A stretch of 64,000 nucleotides of DNA from Oxalobacteraceae bacterium (GTDB lineage: Bacteria; Pseudomonadota; Gammaproteobacteria; Burkholderiales; Burkholderiaceae_D), in NCBI GenBank assembly GCA_027490725.1, contig JAIXXN010000029.1, forward strand, positions 54,113 to 118,112, in the 5' to 3' direction. The notes below the pieces were generated by a model. The model made no database searches, had not been told where the DNA came from, and saw nothing but the letters and a program-made list of their open reading frames with translations. Below, piece after piece: positions 24,177-33,407 of the stretch; the first letter of the stretch is position 1; every line of letters begins with the position of its first letter. The translations under genes were made by a program, and so were the position numbers.

Positions 24177-25787
24177 TCATGAATGAGCAAGCATTACGCG
24201 ACGCGACGCGGTATCAGCGAGATTTTTGACATGAAATACCGAGACGGCACGCGACAGTTGCAGCGCTTGCTCGTCTAGGCTCGAGGCTGCGGCCGCAGCA
24301 TGTTCGACCAAGGCTGCGTTCTGTTGCATGCCCTCATCCATATCCGTGACGGCATGGTTTATCTGATCAATGCCGCTGCTTTGTTCTCGGCTGGCCAACG
24401 CGATTTCGTTCATGATCTCAGCGACGCGTTGCACCGCCAGGATAATTTCCGACATGGTCTGTTCAGCATTCCCGACTAGGCGATTACCCAAGTCAACCTT
24501 TTTGACGGAATCATCAATCAAATCCTTGATTTCCTTGGCAGCTGCCGCTGAACGCTGCGCCAAACTCCTGACCTCAGTTGCGACCACCGCAAAGCCCCGC
24601 CCTTGTTCTCCAGCGCGGGCAGCCTCGACAGCGGCATTTAATGCCAGGATATTGGTCTGAAATGCTATACCGTCTATCAAGGAAATAATGTCAAAGATCT
24701 TGTTAGCAGAGTTGTTGATATCGCCCATCGTGGCACGTACCTCTGCAACGGATTGTCCCCCCTTCACCGCGATTTGCGAGGTACTGTCGACTAATTCGTT
24801 TGTCAATCGCGCATTGTCCGCATTTTGACGAACCGTCGAAGCGAGCTCCTCCATGCTGGATGCGGTTTCTTCAAGACTAGCTGCTTGGGCTTCAGTTCGT
24901 GATGACAGATTCATATTGCCTTGCGCAATGTCGCGTGTGGCGGCACCCAGTGCATCAACGTTACTCCGCACGTCGCCAATGATAGCGATCATGTTGACGT
25001 TTATCTGTTGCAAGGCCCGCAATAAATGCCCCATATCGCCTCCCCAACGGACATCGATCTTACCGGTCAGATCACCACCGGCAAGCGCCCGAGCGGCAAA
25101 GATGGCGTTGTGTAATGGTGCGGTGACCGCCGAGCGCAAGGAACTGCCAAGTACCACCGCTAAGCCAATACCGGCACCCGCCATCCCCAAATACCAGCGA
25201 ACAGCGACGTCCGCTGGGCCAAAACAGCTCAAACAAGCCATTGCGGCGATCAGGGTTGCTTGGGCAGTCAAACCAATGTTGAAACGTGCCTGTATCGATA
25301 TCTCTCTCCAAGCTTTCGCCGTTCCGGCCAGACCGGTTCGGACAACTTGTCCTTGCTTGATGGCGATCCCTTTCACATTACCATTGGCGATATCCCGATA
25401 CAAACGGTCCGCCAATGTGATCTGCGCCCTGCTTGGCTTAGAACGTATCGACATATAGCCCGTAGCACGGCCATTTTCAATCACCGGGGTGACATTAGCG
25501 ACCACCCAATAGAAGTCACCGTTTTTCCGACGATTTTTAACCATCGAAGTCCATGGCAGACCAGCTTTGAGGGTTTGCCACATATCGGCAAATGCCTCGG
25601 GTGGCATGTCTGGGTGCCGAACCAGATTGTGCGGCGCACCGATCAATTCTTCCTCAGAGAAGCCGCTCACTTCAACAAAGTAAGGATTAACGTAGGTGAT
25701 CGTTCCCATAAGGTCCGTCTTAGATACGATAGGCTGACCATGAGCCATTTCGAACTCAACGTTAGTAACTGGTAAATTTTTGCGCAT
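24177..25787 (-). CDS. Aer-like PAS-containing methyl-accepting chemotaxis protein
   Basis: 536 residues. N-terminal PAS domain like that of the Aer redox/aerotaxis receptor: ITYVNPYFVEVSGFSEEELI, PHNLVRHPDMPPEAFADMW and NRRKNGDFYWVVANVTPV, which closely track E. coli Aer from memory. A hydrophobic hairpin at about 175-225 anchors it, followed by HAMP-like sequence and the signalling tip IDGIAFQTNILALNAAVEAA. The ATG at 25787 gives the typical MRKNLPVTN start; an upstream GTG is rejected. Likely senses energy/redox state through FAD. It ends without a CheR-tether pentapeptide. Confidence 0.9.
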   Translation of the reverse strand: MRKNLPVTNVEFEMAHGQPIVSKTDLMGTITYVNPYFVEVSGFSEEELIGAPHNLVRHPDMPPEAFADMWQTLKAGLPWTSMVKNRRKNGDFYWVVANVTPVIENGRATGYMSIRSKPSRAQITLADRLYRDIANGNVKGIAIKQGQVVRTGLAGTAKAWREISIQARFNIGLTAQATLIAAMACLSCFGPADVAVRWYLGMAGAGIGLAVVLGSSLRSAVTAPLHNAIFAARALAGGDLTGKIDVRWGGDMGHLLRALQQINVNMIAIIGDVRSNVDALGAATRDIAQGNMNLSSRTEAQAASLEETASSMEELASTVRQNADNARLTNELVDSTSQIAVKGGQSVAEVRATMGDINNSANKIFDIISLIDGIAFQTNILALNAAVEAARAGEQGRGFAVVATEVRSLAQRSAAAAKEIKDLIDDSVKKVDLGNRLVGNAEQTMSEIILAVQRVAEIMNEIALASREQSSGIDQINHAVTDMDEGMQQNAALVEHAAAAASSLDEQALQLSRAVSVFHVKNLADTASRRVMLAHS

Positions 25788-26270
25788 ACTTTCCCGAATA
25801 TCATGTGCGGACACCCACTATTTGCCATACTGGGCAAACCAGCGGTTATTTACCGCAATTCATTTTGGGAGCAAGGAATCTGCGGCGACGCATTATGCAC
25901 AAACAAATAAATTTCCACAAGGAATCATAGGATTCCCAGAGGAAGCATTCTAATTACATTTTTTGATGCCACAATTATCAGGATAGGCACACTGGGACAA
26001 TGGGGGGCTCCCGTCACCTCAAGCACGTTCATATTGCGAACACCTGCACGTCTCCACGCTACGCGCCTTTCCCATCCAGTGCCCCTTTAATGCAGGCAAA
26101 CCCGGTAGGAATTTCCCCACCTAGAGCCAACGTTTCGAGCCCATCCCCGATGAATGCGTGGGACATGACGATGGAGTAGATCCGCCTCTCCTTCGCTGCA
26201 GAAATCAAATCCTGCCCCCTCTTATGATGCGGTTTTGGACAGTTATCGGAGGACGTCAATGGACATTAAG

Positions 26271-26303
26271 AAGGCCGTTTCTCCAATGAGAAAGGCAGAA
26301 ATG
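26271..26303. repeat. Island-edge repeat A, right copy
   Basis: GGCCGTTTCTCCAATGAGAA then AGGC; counterpart of 16349-16382. Confidence 0.6.
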
Positions 26304-26334
26304 AAAAAACCTGCCGAAGCGAGTTTAAAAATAC

Positions 26335-26357
26335 TGGTGGAGACGGTGGGAATCGAA
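26335..26357 (-). repeat. tRNA/tmRNA 3'-end-like remnant
   Basis: The minus strand reads TTCGATTCCCACCGTCTCCA then CCA: half a T loop, an acceptor-like segment and a CCA end, but no body of an RNA gene upstream. Resembles the 3' end left by an integrase at a tRNA-Ser-like or tmRNA gene. Confidence 0.4.
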
Positions 26358-26461
26358 TTTCATAAACGTCCATAGGCGTCCAAAAACACCATGGGAGCGC
26401 CATACTTTCAGCGACGACAAAGGTGAAAGTCCCCATCGTGAAGCTGATATGACCCGGATTT

Positions 26462-26483
26462 TGGCGGAGACGCAGGATTCGAA
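26462..26483 (-). repeat. Second tRNA 3'-end-like remnant
   Basis: The minus strand reads TTCGAATCCTGCGTCTCCGC then CA, again a T-loop-to-CCA piece without the rest of a tRNA. It abuts the 88-base repeat exactly where the tRNA-Val-derived copy abuts it on the left edge. Confidence 0.4.
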
Positions 26484-26565
26484 TTTGACTTTTCTGCGTC
26501 GTCAGCTTAGCCCAGCGACCGTCAGTAAAGGGACGGTGTTGCAGAGTTCGGCTATAGAGGTACGC
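26478..26565. repeat. Island-edge 88-base direct repeat, right copy
   Basis: Ungapped match to 16631-16718 with five differences. Confidence 0.8.
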
Positions 26566-26718
26566 AGATCGAAGCGAAGAGAGTGATATGGACTTATTGG
26601 AGTCGAGACAAAGAAGCCCCAACGAGTACCGGCCTAAGCGTCTGCTGAATCTTTATTGACAGAGCAACCCCAAGGGAACAGGAAGATTTACCGTAATCAA
26701 AATGGCCGCAAAAAGCAA

Positions 26719-26738
26719 AAACCGGCCTGAGCCGGTTT
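26719..26738 (-). terminator. Intrinsic terminator, minus strand
   Basis: CCGGC and GCCGG stem with T-rich tail (GGTTTTTGC) on the minus strand, about 100 bases downstream of tRNA-Val. It probably ends tRNA-Val transcription or that of a lost integrase. Confidence 0.55.
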
Positions 26739-26757
26739 CATGATATTTGGGACACCG

Positions 26758-26784
26758 CATTGCCCCCAATTTGCCCCCAAATTT
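26758..26784. repeat. Island-edge repeat C, right copy
   Basis: Counterpart of 16742-16767; only 52 bases from the tRNA-Val 3' end. Confidence 0.6.
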
Positions 26785-26835
26785 TACAAAGACTGAGCAA
26801 TTAAACTCCAAGTCTTTGCTTTGTAACGATATTTT

Positions 26836-26910
26836 TGGTGGGAAGTGCAAGTTTCGAACTTGCGACCCCTGCAGTGTGAATGCAGTGCTCTACCCCTGAG
26901 CTAACCTCCC
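26836..26910 (-). tRNA. tRNA-Val (anticodon CAC)
   Basis: A 75-base cloverleaf on the minus strand. Acceptor GGGAGGT pairs with ACTTCCC, with encoded CCA; D stem GCTC/GAGC; anticodon stem CTGCA/TGCAG with loop TTCACAC, anticodon CAC reading GUG; T stem GCAAG/CTTGC with TTCGAAA. The last 23 bases are duplicated at 16614-16636, marking it as the probable integration site of the neighbouring island. Confidence 0.92.
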
Positions 26911-26977
26911 GAACGGGGCGTATTATCGCATACAAGGCGCATGCTTGGGAAGGCGCAATTGCAAGTTTCTAGTCCGC

Positions 26978-27697
26978 TTAGTCTGCCGCGGCCGGTGGCG
27001 TGCTCAAGGCCGTCCAGATGCACTGCCCTTTCACCGCCTTATCCAGCCCTTCCAGCGTGGCACGATGTGCCGTCAGTTCCTCTTCCGACGCGGGCTGGAA
27101 CAGCACTTCCGCCAACGGCACCGCCGCCAGCTCCTCGCCGCCAACCGCCACTTCTTCCTCGACATCCATGCCCAGACTATTCTGGCCGCGCGTCATCGCC
27201 AGATACACATCGGCCAGCAACTCCGAGTCCAGTAATGCGCCGTGCAGCTTGCGGTGCGCATTCGAAATGCCGTAACGATCGCACAAGGCGTCCAGCGAAT
27301 TGCGCTTACCAGGGTGCAGCTCTTTGGCGTGCACCAGCGTATCGATCACGCCGCTAATGTGAGTCGAGAAATCCGGCAAACCGAGCAGCTTGAACTCGTG
27401 ATTCAGGAAGCCCAGATCGAAGGGGGCGTTATGAATAATCACTTGCGCGCCCTGAATGTATTCACGCAGATCGTCCACCACCTGCGCAAACTTGGGCTTA
27501 TCGCTGAGGAACTCGGTGGTCAGTCCGTGGACGTTGAGTGCGCCCTCTTCCGATTCGCGTTCGGGATTAATGTAGACGTGGAAATTATTCCCCGTCAGCA
27601 TACGGTTGACCAGTTCCACGCAACCGATTTCGATGATGCGATTGCCTAGCCTGGGGTTGATACCGGTGGTTTCCGTATCGAGAACAATTTGACGCAT
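26978..27697 (-). CDS. dnaQ: DNA polymerase III epsilon subunit (3'-5' proofreading exonuclease)
   Basis: 239 residues. DEDDh exonuclease with ExoI VLDTETTGINP, ExoII IIHNAPFDLGFLNHEF and ExoIII KLHGALLDSELLADVYLAM, all catalytic residues present. The C-terminal tail of about 60 residues would bind the alpha subunit. It proofreads replication in the Pol III core. In the conserved order gloB / methyltransferase / rnhA / dnaQ; 57 bases downstream of rnhA and followed by tRNA-Val. Confidence 0.95.
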   Translation of the reverse strand: MRQIVLDTETTGINPRLGNRIIEIGCVELVNRMLTGNNFHVYINPERESEEGALNVHGLTTEFLSDKPKFAQVVDDLREYIQGAQVIIHNAPFDLGFLNHEFKLLGLPDFSTHISGVIDTLVHAKELHPGKRNSLDALCDRYGISNAHRKLHGALLDSELLADVYLAMTRGQNSLGMDVEEEVAVGGEELAAVPLAEVLFQPASEEELTAHRATLEGLDKAVKGQCIWTALSTPPAAAD

Positions 27698-27754
27698 GAT
27701 GACCTGTGATGAAGACGACTTCTTAAGACTGCAGTATAACAGGCGCCGATCAGC

Positions 27755-28195
27755 CTAGCGGCTACGCGCCAGCTCCACGCCGCGATTGGCCAGCATGTCG
27801 GCGCGCTCGTTACCGGGGTGGCCGTTGTGACCGCGCACCCAGCGCCATTCCACCGTATGCAGTGCCTGCGCCGCGTCTAGCGCCTTCCACAGATCTTCGT
27901 TCTTCACCGGTTCCTTGGAAGCGGTTTTCCAGCCGCGCGCTTTCCAGCCGTGGATCCACTCGCTGATCCCCTTCTGCACATACTGGCTATCGGTATGCAG
28001 CGTCACCAGGCAGGGGCGCTTGAGCACTTGCAGCGCTTCGATCACCGCCTGTAATTCCATGCGGTTATTGGTGGTATCGCGCGTGCCGCCGCAGATTTCC
28101 TTCTCCGCCTCGCCGGCCACCAGAAACGCGCCCCAACCGCCAATGCCGGGATTGCCTTTACAGGCACCATCCGTAAAAATTTCTACCTTATCCAT
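27755..28195 (-). CDS. rnhA: Ribonuclease HI
   Basis: 146 residues. Degrades RNA in RNA-DNA hybrids. Conserved catalytic residues: Asp in [12 protein letters not shown], Glu in NNRMELQAV, Asp in [11 protein letters not shown] and Asp in [10 protein letters not shown], with the basic handle [12 protein letters not shown]. Length is normal for the family. It begins one base after the methyltransferase stop, so the two are co-transcribed; dnaQ follows on the same strand. Confidence 0.97.
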   Translation of the reverse strand: MDKVEIFTDGACKGNPGIGGWGAFLVAGEAEKEICGGTRDTTNNRMELQAVIEALQVLKRPCLVTLHTDSQYVQKGISEWIHGWKARGWKTASKEPVKNEDLWKALDAAQALHTVEWRWVRGHNGHPGNERADMLANRGVELARSR

Positions 28196-28196
28196 A

Positions 28197-28967
28197 CTAC
28201 TGTGACCGCCTTTTATTTGTTGCCGGCACCGCCGAAGGCGCCGTTACCGTTTTCTTGTTCCACGCCGGACCAATCAGATGCATGCCCTTGACGCGCTTGA
28301 TCGCCTGCACGATGTACACGCCACCCAGATAGGGCCACCAGCGCGGCCCCGCATTATCCATGAAGGCGTAGCGTTCCAGCCACTTTTCCGTGCGACAGGC
28401 TGGCGCATAGCAGCCAAAATGGCTCTGGCTGGCCGTCATATTCAGTAATTTTAACCAGTCCTTCAGGCGCGGCATGGAAATCAGCTCTTCTGTACGGGGC
28501 AGGAAAGCCGTGCCGCCAACGCGACGCAGCACCTGCCGTGCGCCCCACAGGCTGGTAGGATTAAAACCGCAGATAATTACCTGCCCTTCCGGAATCAGCA
28601 CGCGCTCGACTTCGCGCAGCACCTGATGGGGATCGGGCGAGAATTCCAGCACGTGAGGCAGCACCACCAGATCCATCGATTGGCTGGCGAACGGCAATTC
28701 CGTCGGATCGCAAGTCAGCGACACGGGACGGCGCGGCGCATCGATCAGGGTGCGTACTTTACGATCTGCGAGAAAGCGGTAAGGCATGCGGTTTGCTGCC
28801 AGCGCATCAAGCTGCGGCATGCCGATCTGCACCGCGTTGAAGCCGAAGATGTCAGCCGTCAGATGATCGAGGCAGCGCTGCTCCCACGCGCGCAGGTACA
28901 CTCCAGCGGGCGTCTGCAGCCAGCCTTCCAGCGCTATAATGGATTTCTCCGAACCTGCTTTGTCCAT
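28197..28967 (-). CDS. SAM-dependent class I methyltransferase of the gloB-rnhA neighbourhood
   Basis: 256 residues. Methyltransferase_11-like core: the segment [20 protein letters not shown] matches motifs II-III, and [20 protein letters not shown] matches the post-motif helix and strand. The usual glycine-rich motif I is weak. The N-terminus [20 protein letters not shown] is typical for this group, which stands between gloB and rnhA in many proteobacteria; its substrate is unknown. The ATG at 28967 has AAAAGG at good spacing; a TTG 21 bases upstream is rejected. Divergent from gloB with only 20 bases between starts. Confidence 0.85.
   Translation of the reverse strand: MDKAGSEKSIIALEGWLQTPAGVYLRAWEQRCLDHLTADIFGFNAVQIGMPQLDALAANRMPYRFLADRKVRTLIDAPRRPVSLTCDPTELPFASQSMDLVVLPHVLEFSPDPHQVLREVERVLIPEGQVIICGFNPTSLWGARQVLRRVGGTAFLPRTEELISMPRLKDWLKLLNMTASQSHFGCYAPACRTEKWLERYAFMDNAGPRWWPYLGGVYIVQAIKRVKGMHLIGPAWNKKTVTAPSAVPATNKRRSQ
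28935..28940 (+). promoter_or_regulatory. Candidate -10 element of gloB inside the divergent methyltransferase gene
   Basis: A perfect TATAAT lies 48 bases before the gloB ATG, within the first codons of the divergent gene. No good -35 hexamer is seen at 17 bases. Confidence 0.4.
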
Positions 28968-28987
28968 GCCCAGCCTTTTGCGATCCA

Positions 28988-29794
28988 ATGACCCATTCTA
29001 CCAAGCCTGCACTTGATGTTCTGCCGATACCTGCATTTCGCGACAACTACCTGTGGCTGATCCACGATGGCGTGCACGCTGCAGTGGTTGACCCCGGTGA
29101 TGCCAAGCCCATCCTGGCCGCCCTGCGCACTCATCAGCTCAAGCTGACCGCCATTCTACTCACCCATCACCATGCTGACCATATCGGTGGCGTGGAGGAA
29201 TTATTGCAGCATTATCCGGTGCCGGTGTACGGCCCGACCAATGAAAGTATCGCCTGCGTCACGCTGCCGGTGGGCGAAGGCAAACAGATCGCGGTGCCCG
29301 GCCTGGCATTGCAGCTTGCCGTGCTCGACGTACCGGGCCACACCATGGGCCACATTGCCTATCTGCGCGCTGGTGACGAGGCTGCACCGGGCTGGTTATT
29401 CTGTGGCGACACCCTGTTTGCAGGCGGCTGCGGACGCCTGTTCGAAGGCACGCCGGCGCAGATGATCAGCTCGCTCGGTAAGCTGGCCGCCCTGCCCGAC
29501 GACACGCAAGTGTATTGCGCGCACGAATACACTTTATCGAATCTGCGTTTTGCCCGTGCGGTCGAACCCGATAATCTGGCCTTACAGGAGCGCGTCAAAG
29601 TTGAAACCGACAAACGCGAGCACGACCTGCCGACCATTCCCAGTACCATCGGTCTGGAACGCGCTACCAATCCCTTCCTGCGCTATCGCGAACCGGCCAT
29701 CGCCGAACAACTGCTGCGCACTGGCAAACTAGAACGGATCGACACCCCGCTTGCCACCTTTACCGCATTGCGACTGTGGAAAAACGAGTTCTAA
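28988..29794 (+). CDS. gloB: Hydroxyacylglutathione hydrolase (glyoxalase II)
   Basis: 268 residues. Metallo-beta-lactamase fold: metal motif [11 protein letters not shown], then [31 protein letters not shown] and the C-terminal hydroxyacylglutathione hydrolase region ending [13 protein letters not shown]. It hydrolyses S-lactoylglutathione to lactate and glutathione in methylglyoxal detoxification. A strong terminator follows 28 bases after the stop. Divergent from the methyltransferase gene. Confidence 0.95.
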   Translation: MTHSTKPALDVLPIPAFRDNYLWLIHDGVHAAVVDPGDAKPILAALRTHQLKLTAILLTHHHADHIGGVEELLQHYPVPVYGPTNESIACVTLPVGEGKQIAVPGLALQLAVLDVPGHTMGHIAYLRAGDEAAPGWLFCGDTLFAGGCGRLFEGTPAQMISSLGKLAALPDDTQVYCAHEYTLSNLRFARAVEPDNLALQERVKVETDKREHDLPTIPSTIGLERATNPFLRYREPAIAEQLLRTGKLERIDTPLATFTALRLWKNEF

Positions 29795-29821
29795 ACCACG
29801 CTGCAAGCACTCTGAAATAGC

Positions 29822-29852
29822 AAAACGGCCCACGCAGGGCCGTTTCTTTTTT
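29822..29852. terminator. Intrinsic terminator between gloB and aceB
   Basis: AACGGCCC and GGGCCGTT stem with a four-base ACGC-type loop, then TCTTTTTT on the plus strand. The minus strand also has TTTTG after the stem, so it may act on both convergent genes. Confidence 0.85.
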
Positions 29853-29867
29853 ACGCAAAGAAAACGC

Positions 29868-31466
29868 TTAGATTTCTTCGTACAGTGGCAGCGTCAGGAA
29901 CTCAGCGAAGTTGTCCGACGTCGACATTTCTTCGAAGATCTCGGCAGCACGAACATAGGTCGGGCCATTGCCGCCCGGCGCATCGCGCTGCACTTTTGCC
30001 AGCTCTTCCGGAATCATGGCGCGTACCATGTCGGCCGTGACTTTGCGGCCATCGTCGAGCAGACCTTTGCTGGAACGAATCCATTGCCACACTTGCGAAC
30101 GGCTGATTTCAGCGGTTGCTGCATCTTCCATCAGGTTATGGATTGGTACGCAACCATTGCCCGCCAGCCAGCTACCGAGGTAGTGGATACCGACGTTGAT
30201 GTTGTAACGCAGACCCGCTTCGGTGATTGGCGCTTCCGGTTTGAAGTCCAGCAATTCGGCCGCCGTCACTTCCACGTCAGGACGCTGCTTGCTGATCTGG
30301 TTAGGCTTGTCGCCCAGAACCTTGGTGAACTCCGTCATCGCCAGTTCGACCAGACCCGGGTGAGCCACCCAGCCACCGTCGTAGCCGTCGGTTGCATCAC
30401 GGGCTTTGTCGTTGCGTACGCCGCCCATCGCCACTTCATTCTTTTCCGGATCGTTCTTGATCGGGATCAGCGCGGCCATACCGCCGATGGCTGGTGCATT
30501 GCGCTTGTGACAGGTTTTCAACAACAGCAGAGCGTAGGCACGCATGAACGGTGCGGTCATGGTGACCTTGGCGCGGTCAGCCAGACAGAAGTCTTTGTCC
30601 AGCTTGAATTTCTTGATGCACGAGAAGATGTAATCCCAGCGGCCAGCATTCAGACCGGCGCTGTGTTCACGCAGTTCGTACAGAATTTCGTCCATTTCGA
30701 AAGCGGCCAGAATCGTTTCGATCAGTACGGTCGCTTTGATGGTGCCTTGTGGCAGGCCCAGTTCGTTCTGGGTCATCACGAAGATGTCGTTCCACAGACG
30801 CGCTTCCAGATGCGATTCCATCTTCGGCAGGTAGAAGTACGGGCCGGCGCCGCGCGCCAGTTGCTCTTTGGCGTTGTGGAACATGAACAGCGCGAAGTCG
30901 AACACGCCGCCGGAGATGCGTTTACCGTCGACCAGCACATGTTTCTCGTCCAGGTGCCAGCCGCGTGGGCGCACTACCAGCGTGGCGACCTTGTCGTTCA
31001 GCTTGTACGATTTACCGTTCTGTTCCAGCGCAATGGTACGGCGCACGGCATCGAACATATTGATCTGACCGTCGAGCTGGTTTTCCCAGTTCGGGGTATT
31101 CGAATCTTCGAAGTCGGTCATATAGCTATCGGCACCCGAATTCAGGGCGTTGATGACCATCTTGCGCTCGACCGGGCCAGTAATTTCTACGCGGCGGCAT
31201 TCGAGTGCCTGAGGGATAGGCGCAACGGTCCAGTCGCCTGCGCGGATGTGGGCCGTTTCTGCAAGAAAATCGGGGCGCTCGCCGGCATCCAGACGACGGG
31301 CGCGGTCAACGCGCACGGCCAGCAATTGCTGACGACGGGCTTCGAATTCGCGCGACAGCTTCGCCACCAGCGCCAGTGCCTCGGCGGTCAGGATGTTTTC
31401 ATAGCCGGGCTTGATCTTGCCCGTGATTTCCATGCCAGCTGGCAGAGTGAGGGTGGACTGCGTCAT
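29868..31466 (-). CDS. aceB: Malate synthase A
   Basis: 532 residues, typical for the A form. Condenses glyoxylate and acetyl-CoA to malate in the glyoxylate cycle. Recognisable stretches: [78 protein letters not shown] and [20 protein letters not shown]. The ATG at 31466 (MTQSTLTLP) has GAGAG upstream; an in-frame start 30 bases earlier is rejected. Isocitrate lyase is not in the window. Divergent from a LysR regulator, which may control it. Confidence 0.95.
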   Translation of the reverse strand: MTQSTLTLPAGMEITGKIKPGYENILTAEALALVAKLSREFEARRQQLLAVRVDRARRLDAGERPDFLAETAHIRAGDWTVAPIPQALECRRVEITGPVERKMVINALNSGADSYMTDFEDSNTPNWENQLDGQINMFDAVRRTIALEQNGKSYKLNDKVATLVVRPRGWHLDEKHVLVDGKRISGGVFDFALFMFHNAKEQLARGAGPYFYLPKMESHLEARLWNDIFVMTQNELGLPQGTIKATVLIETILAAFEMDEILYELREHSAGLNAGRWDYIFSCIKKFKLDKDFCLADRAKVTMTAPFMRAYALLLLKTCHKRNAPAIGGMAALIPIKNDPEKNEVAMGGVRNDKARDATDGYDGGWVAHPGLVELAMTEFTKVLGDKPNQISKQRPDVEVTAAELLDFKPEAPITEAGLRYNINVGIHYLGSWLAGNGCVPIHNLMEDAATAEISRSQVWQWIRSSKGLLDDGRKVTADMVRAMIPEELAKVQRDAPGGNGPTYVRAAEIFEEMSTSDNFAEFLTLPLYEEI

Positions 31467-31665
31467 GAGGTTCTCTCCGAAAGAAAATATTAACAACCAG
31501 ACTAATTATAAGCATGCGCCCTGTGTTGCACGCCGACGTTTTTAGTGTGCGGACTCGGTTACGCCCCGCCATGTTTTACAGTATATTCACTAATAAGTTA
31601 TGCAAACAAGACTAAAAATCACTTCATCTATGCGTTTTTCTCACAAATGACAGGTTGATGTATCC

Positions 31666-32577
31666 ATGGGTCAATTCAGACAGATTTCCACCTTCGTCGA
31701 AGTCGTTGCCAAGGGCAGCCTGTCGGCTGCGGCGCGCGCCGAGGGGATCGCACCGGCCATGATCGGTCGCCGTCTTGATGCACTGGAGAGCCGCCTCGGC
31801 GTGAAGCTATTGCAACGCACCACCCGCAAACTGGCATTGACCAACGAAGGAGCCGCGTTTCTGGAAGATTGCCAGCGCATACTGACGGAGCTGGAAGAAG
31901 CCGAATCCGCTGTGGCAGAGCGCAGCGCCCACGCCACCGGCCACCTGATGATTTCCGCACCGGCCGGCTTTGGCCGCCAACACGTCGCGCCGCTAATTCC
32001 TTCGTTTCTATCCGAACATCGCGACGTCAGCATCACACTCAACATGAGCGACCGGGTGGTCGACATCGTCGGTGAAGGCATTGATGTGGCGATCCGCATC
32101 GCCAGCCTGTCCGATTCGAGTCTGGTCAGCGTGAAACTGGCTGACAATCAACGGGTCGTGGTGGGCGCTCCCACCTACCTGAAACGGCACGGCGTGCCGC
32201 AGACACTGGCCGATCTGGCCAGGCACAACTGCCTGGCCATCAGTAGCGAAGGCAGTCAGCGCGGCTGGACCTTTCGCGACAATGGCAAAAATGTGGTGCT
32301 CAAGGTGAACGGCAATATGGGCAGCAATGACGGACAGGTGCTGCATGACTGGGCGCTGGCCGGCAAAGGGCTGGCGTGGCGTTCGATGTGGGAAGTGGGC
32401 AATGAGATTGAAGCGGGCAAGCTGCAGACCGTGCTCGATCAGCACTCGGCACCCGGCAACGATATTTATGCCGTATTTGCACAGCGCCGCCACCTGCCCT
32501 TGCGGATACGGGCATTTGTCGATTTCCTGCGCCACACCTACGCGCAGCCCGACTACTGGCGCAAATCCCTGAAGTAA
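31666..32577 (+). CDS. LysR-family transcriptional regulator divergent from aceB
   Basis: 303 residues. HTH at about 3-60: FVEVVAKGSLSAAARAEGIA, GRRLDALESRLGVKLLQRTT and LALTNEGAAF. Effector domain from about 90 (GHLMISAPAGFGRQHVAPLI). It belongs to the large group with the RQ..TFVEVVAKGSLSAAAR start. The 199-base intergenic region with aceB makes aceB an obvious possible target, though this is inferred from position only. Confidence 0.87.
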   Translation: MGQFRQISTFVEVVAKGSLSAAARAEGIAPAMIGRRLDALESRLGVKLLQRTTRKLALTNEGAAFLEDCQRILTELEEAESAVAERSAHATGHLMISAPAGFGRQHVAPLIPSFLSEHRDVSITLNMSDRVVDIVGEGIDVAIRIASLSDSSLVSVKLADNQRVVVGAPTYLKRHGVPQTLADLARHNCLAISSEGSQRGWTFRDNGKNVVLKVNGNMGSNDGQVLHDWALAGKGLAWRSMWEVGNEIEAGKLQTVLDQHSAPGNDIYAVFAQRRHLPLRIRAFVDFLRHTYAQPDYWRKSLK

Positions 32578-32587
32578 ACCGGCGTCA

Positions 32588-32671
32588 TAAACCGGGGTCA
32601 GATCCGACATCCGGACACGACCTGAACGGTAAACCGGGGTCAGATCCGACATTCAGACACGGCCTGAACGT
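32588..32671. repeat. Two tandem 42-base units (REP-like)
   Basis: Units 32588-32629 and 32630-32671 both begin TAAACCGGGGTCAGATCCGA and differ at four positions. The GGGGTCAGATCCGAC core resembles REP-type sequences common in betaproteobacteria. No transposase is adjacent. The rest of the gap to the cold-shock gene (32672-32822) shows no gene. Confidence 0.65.
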
Positions 32672-32822
32672 TAAAAGCGTCATCAACGAGATTGAACGCG
32701 AATACTCGCAAACGCGTTGCGTCCCTATTTTTCAGGCAATGGTGTGGGGGCGTGAGCGCCGCACGGTAGGGCCGGGGCACCCGGTTTGTATGCATTTGAC
32801 TATCTTCACAAACCAATAGGCG

Positions 32823-32852
32823 AAAAAAAATCCTCGGAAACCGAGGATTTCT
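32823..32852 (-). terminator. Terminator of the cold-shock gene
   Basis: On the minus strand AATCCTCGG and CCGAGGATT pair, followed by T8. Confidence 0.85.
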
Positions 32853-32873
32853 TATTTCGTTTGATTCAGCGTA

Positions 32874-33077
32874 TTAGATTGGCTGAATGTTCGAAGCTTG
32901 CTTGCCCTTAGGACCAGCAGTCACTTCGAAGGAAACACGTTGGTTCTCTTGCAGCGACTTGAAGCCTGCCGACTGGATAGCCGAGAAGTGAGCGAACAGA
33001 TCTTCGCCGCCTTCATCAGGGGTGATGAAGCCGAAGCCCTTCGAGTCATTGAACCATTTTACGATACCAGTTGCCAT
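32874..33077 (-). CDS. cspA: Cold-shock domain protein
   Basis: 67 residues, a single cold-shock domain. [20 protein letters not shown] contains RNP1 (KGFGFI) and DLFAHFSAI is RNP2. It binds single-stranded RNA/DNA as an RNA chaperone. The long 5' leader of about 100 bases between the predicted promoter (33181) and the ATG is typical of cold-inducible csp genes, where the leader controls stability and translation. No other gene lies in 33078-33407. Confidence 0.95.
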   Translation of the reverse strand: MATGIVKWFNDSKGFGFITPDEGGEDLFAHFSAIQSAGFKSLQENQRVSFEVTAGPKGKQASNIQPI

Positions 33078-33180
33078 TACAATTCCTATTTCAGTTAAGT
33101 TGGGCTTGCGCCCGTGATATCGTTTGAGGCAAGAAAAATAAACAGCCAAACTGCATACTCTTGAATCTAAACGATCCCGC

Positions 33181-33186
33181 ATTATA
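33181..33186 (-). promoter_or_regulatory. Candidate -10 element of the cold-shock gene
   Basis: TATAAT on the minus strand, preceded by GGG; it would give a leader of about 100 bases. The -35 region is poor. Confidence 0.5.
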
Positions 33187-33407
33187 CCCATTTACTTGAG
33201 AAAAGCACGTATTCGCGAAAATAAATGCAAAGTGACGTTTTTTTTGCTAGAAAACGTCCTTAACTCAGGGGTAAGTATGACTATATACCAAGAATCTCTG
33301 GGCGCCTTGAGCTAAATCAATCGAACGACCAGACTGCAACGTTTTCGGCGCGCGCCAGTTGCGGATTTTTCGATGCAGGCGCTACTCTCTGGCGCGCCGC
33401 AGAAGCT

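Larger units (their letters stand above)
25788..26835. other. Gene-free right edge of the sensory island
   Basis: About 1 kb without an intact gene. It contains island-edge repeat A at 26271-26303, two tRNA 3'-end-like remnants (26335 and 26462), GTCCATA/GCGTCC-type short repeats at 26360-26382, the 88-base repeat, a minus-strand terminator and repeat C. Short minus-strand readings at 26059 and 26653 have no recognisable family; the latter, through repeat C, may be the last codons of a lost integrase. Confidence 0.55.

Noticed and set aside
26059..26259. 66-codon minus-strand ORF near the right island edge
   Set aside because: No recognisable family and no good ribosome-binding site; it lies in a repeat-rich boundary. 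Kept only as a possible remnant.
7000..27000. CRISPR array
   Set aside because: The repeats are separated by whole genes, not by uniform spacers, and no cas gene is present.
29751..31493. 580-codon plus-strand open frame opposite malate synthase
   Set aside because: The opposite strand encodes a complete, motif-bearing malate synthase. The plus reading has no recognisable family and no Shine-Dalgarno.
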